In this document: positions 54,046 through 56,108 of the stretch, piece by piece
Layout of the letters: each line of letters begins with the position of its first letter
Numbering within the stretch: the first letter of the stretch is position 1
Assembly: GCA_023954635.1 (NCBI GenBank)
Contig: JAGSHI010000006.1
Span: 1-56,108, forward strand
DNA from: Bacteriovoracaceae bacterium
Lineage (GTDB): Bacteria; Bdellovibrionota; Bacteriovoracia; Bacteriovoracales; Bacteriovoracaceae
Direction of reading: 5' to 3'
Length of the DNA: 56,108 bases
Notes under the pieces: generated by a model
Told to the model about the DNA's origin: nothing
Seen by the model: only the letters and a program-made list of their open reading frames with translations
Databases searched by the model: none
Made by a program: the position numbers and the translations under genes

Positions 54046-54101
54046 GTTCGGAGATTTTTTAATAACAGAATTATATATAGTTCTAATAAGGAGGAGTTCT
54101 T

Positions 54102-54389
54102 ATGCAAGTTAGACCACTTCAAGATAGAGTTCTTGTAGCAAGATTAGATGAAGAAACAAAAACAGCTGGTGGAATCATTATTCCAGACAACAACAAAGAA
54201 AAGCCAGCTCAAGGGAAAGTTGTAGCCGTTGGTTCTGGATACAGAAACAATGACGGAACTTCTAGCGCTCTAGAAGTTAAAGAAGGCGATACAATCATTT
54301 TCGGTAAATATACTGGAACTGAAGTTAAGGTAGAAGGAAACGACTACTTAGTTATGAAAGAGGAAGAAATCCTCGCAGTTTTACAATAA
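54102..54389 (+). CDS. groES: Co-chaperonin GroES (Hsp10)
   Basis: Heptameric lid of the GroEL chamber. The family pattern is complete: [44 protein letters not shown] (mobile loop around 17-35), then [36 protein letters not shown]. 95 residues is exact. A very strong SD, AAGGAGGAG, lies 5 bases before the ATG. groEL follows after 30 bases. Confidence 0.98.
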   Translation: MQVRPLQDRVLVARLDEETKTAGGIIIPDNNKEKPAQGKVVAVGSGYRNNDGTSSALEVKEGDTIIFGKYTGTEVKVEGNDYLVMKEEEILAVLQ

Positions 54390-56069
<1,680 letters not shown>

Positions 56070-56108
56070 TTCCTAAACAAAAAATTTAAAGTAACTAAGG
56101 CCCCTTTC

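Noticed and set aside
53878-54101. CIRCE heat-shock operator before groES
   Set aside because: Searched by eye for TTAGCACTC and GAGTGCTAA; neither half is present.

Overview
The window reads as a contiguous chromosomal segment of a low-GC, Gram-negative bacterium of the Bdellovibrionota, most likely near Bacteriovorax/Halobacteriovorax. This assignment is an inference. It rests on AT-rich DNA, frequent TTG/GTG starts, an outer-membrane and secreted-protein-rich gene set, and above all a Glt/Agl-type (Myxococcus/Bdellovibrio) envelope motor cluster. I see no insertion sequences, phage genes, CRISPR arrays or tRNAs. No gap exceeds 300 bases, so coding density is high.

Layout. (1) 1-205: the 3' end of a 5S rRNA gene with its terminator, then a large inverted repeat in front of ftsK. 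(2) 206-12845: ftsK, then a long co-directional housekeeping block rpsB-tsf-pyrH-frr-uppS-cdsA-rseP-tsaB-psd-like-pssA-outer-membrane protein-truA, mostly with overlapping or abutting genes. It links translation, UMP supply, isoprenoid carrier and phospholipid synthesis, and envelope stress. (3) 12868-14293: tig with its own good promoter and terminator. (4) 14292-18168 (minus): an aromatic amino-acid catabolic operon (HisC-like aminotransferase, fumarylacetoacetase, homogentisate dioxygenase, flavin reductase-like). (5) 18325-21500 (plus): DUF309, EI24/CysZ-like membrane protein, GT9-like protein and an HD-GYP protein. (6) 21501-27501 (minus): an EMO-like membrane Fe-S oxidoreductase followed by three unrecognised exported proteins with overlapping genes, the last apparently starting at AUA. 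(7) 27590-30002: a membrane protein, a lipoprotein and convergent hslO. (8) 30086-35874: an AddB/AddA pair. (9) 35995-46655: the Glt/Agl-like machine. On the plus strand lie an outer-membrane barrel, two exported TPR proteins, a TPR lipoprotein, a small periplasmic protein and an FHA/TM/TonB-like protein, plus a separate membrane protein; the TolQ/TolR-type motor (aglR-aglQ-aglS-like) converges from the minus strand. (10) 46793-56069: gmhA, trxA, an RDD protein, polA, a duplicated retropepsin-like protein, a ClC transporter and groES-groEL.

Most notable observations: the complete Glt/Agl-like trans-envelope cluster with its motor; a phosphatidylserine-decarboxylase homologue in which the Asp, His and pyruvoyl-forming Ser positions are all substituted; an apparent AUA start codon in an ATAA overlap with a signal peptide and a strong SD; an AddAB pair in which both subunits carry the four-Cys Fe-S nuclease pattern; and RNA structures that could control pyrH, polA and rpsB translation. 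All functional calls come from motif recognition by eye; no database search was run.
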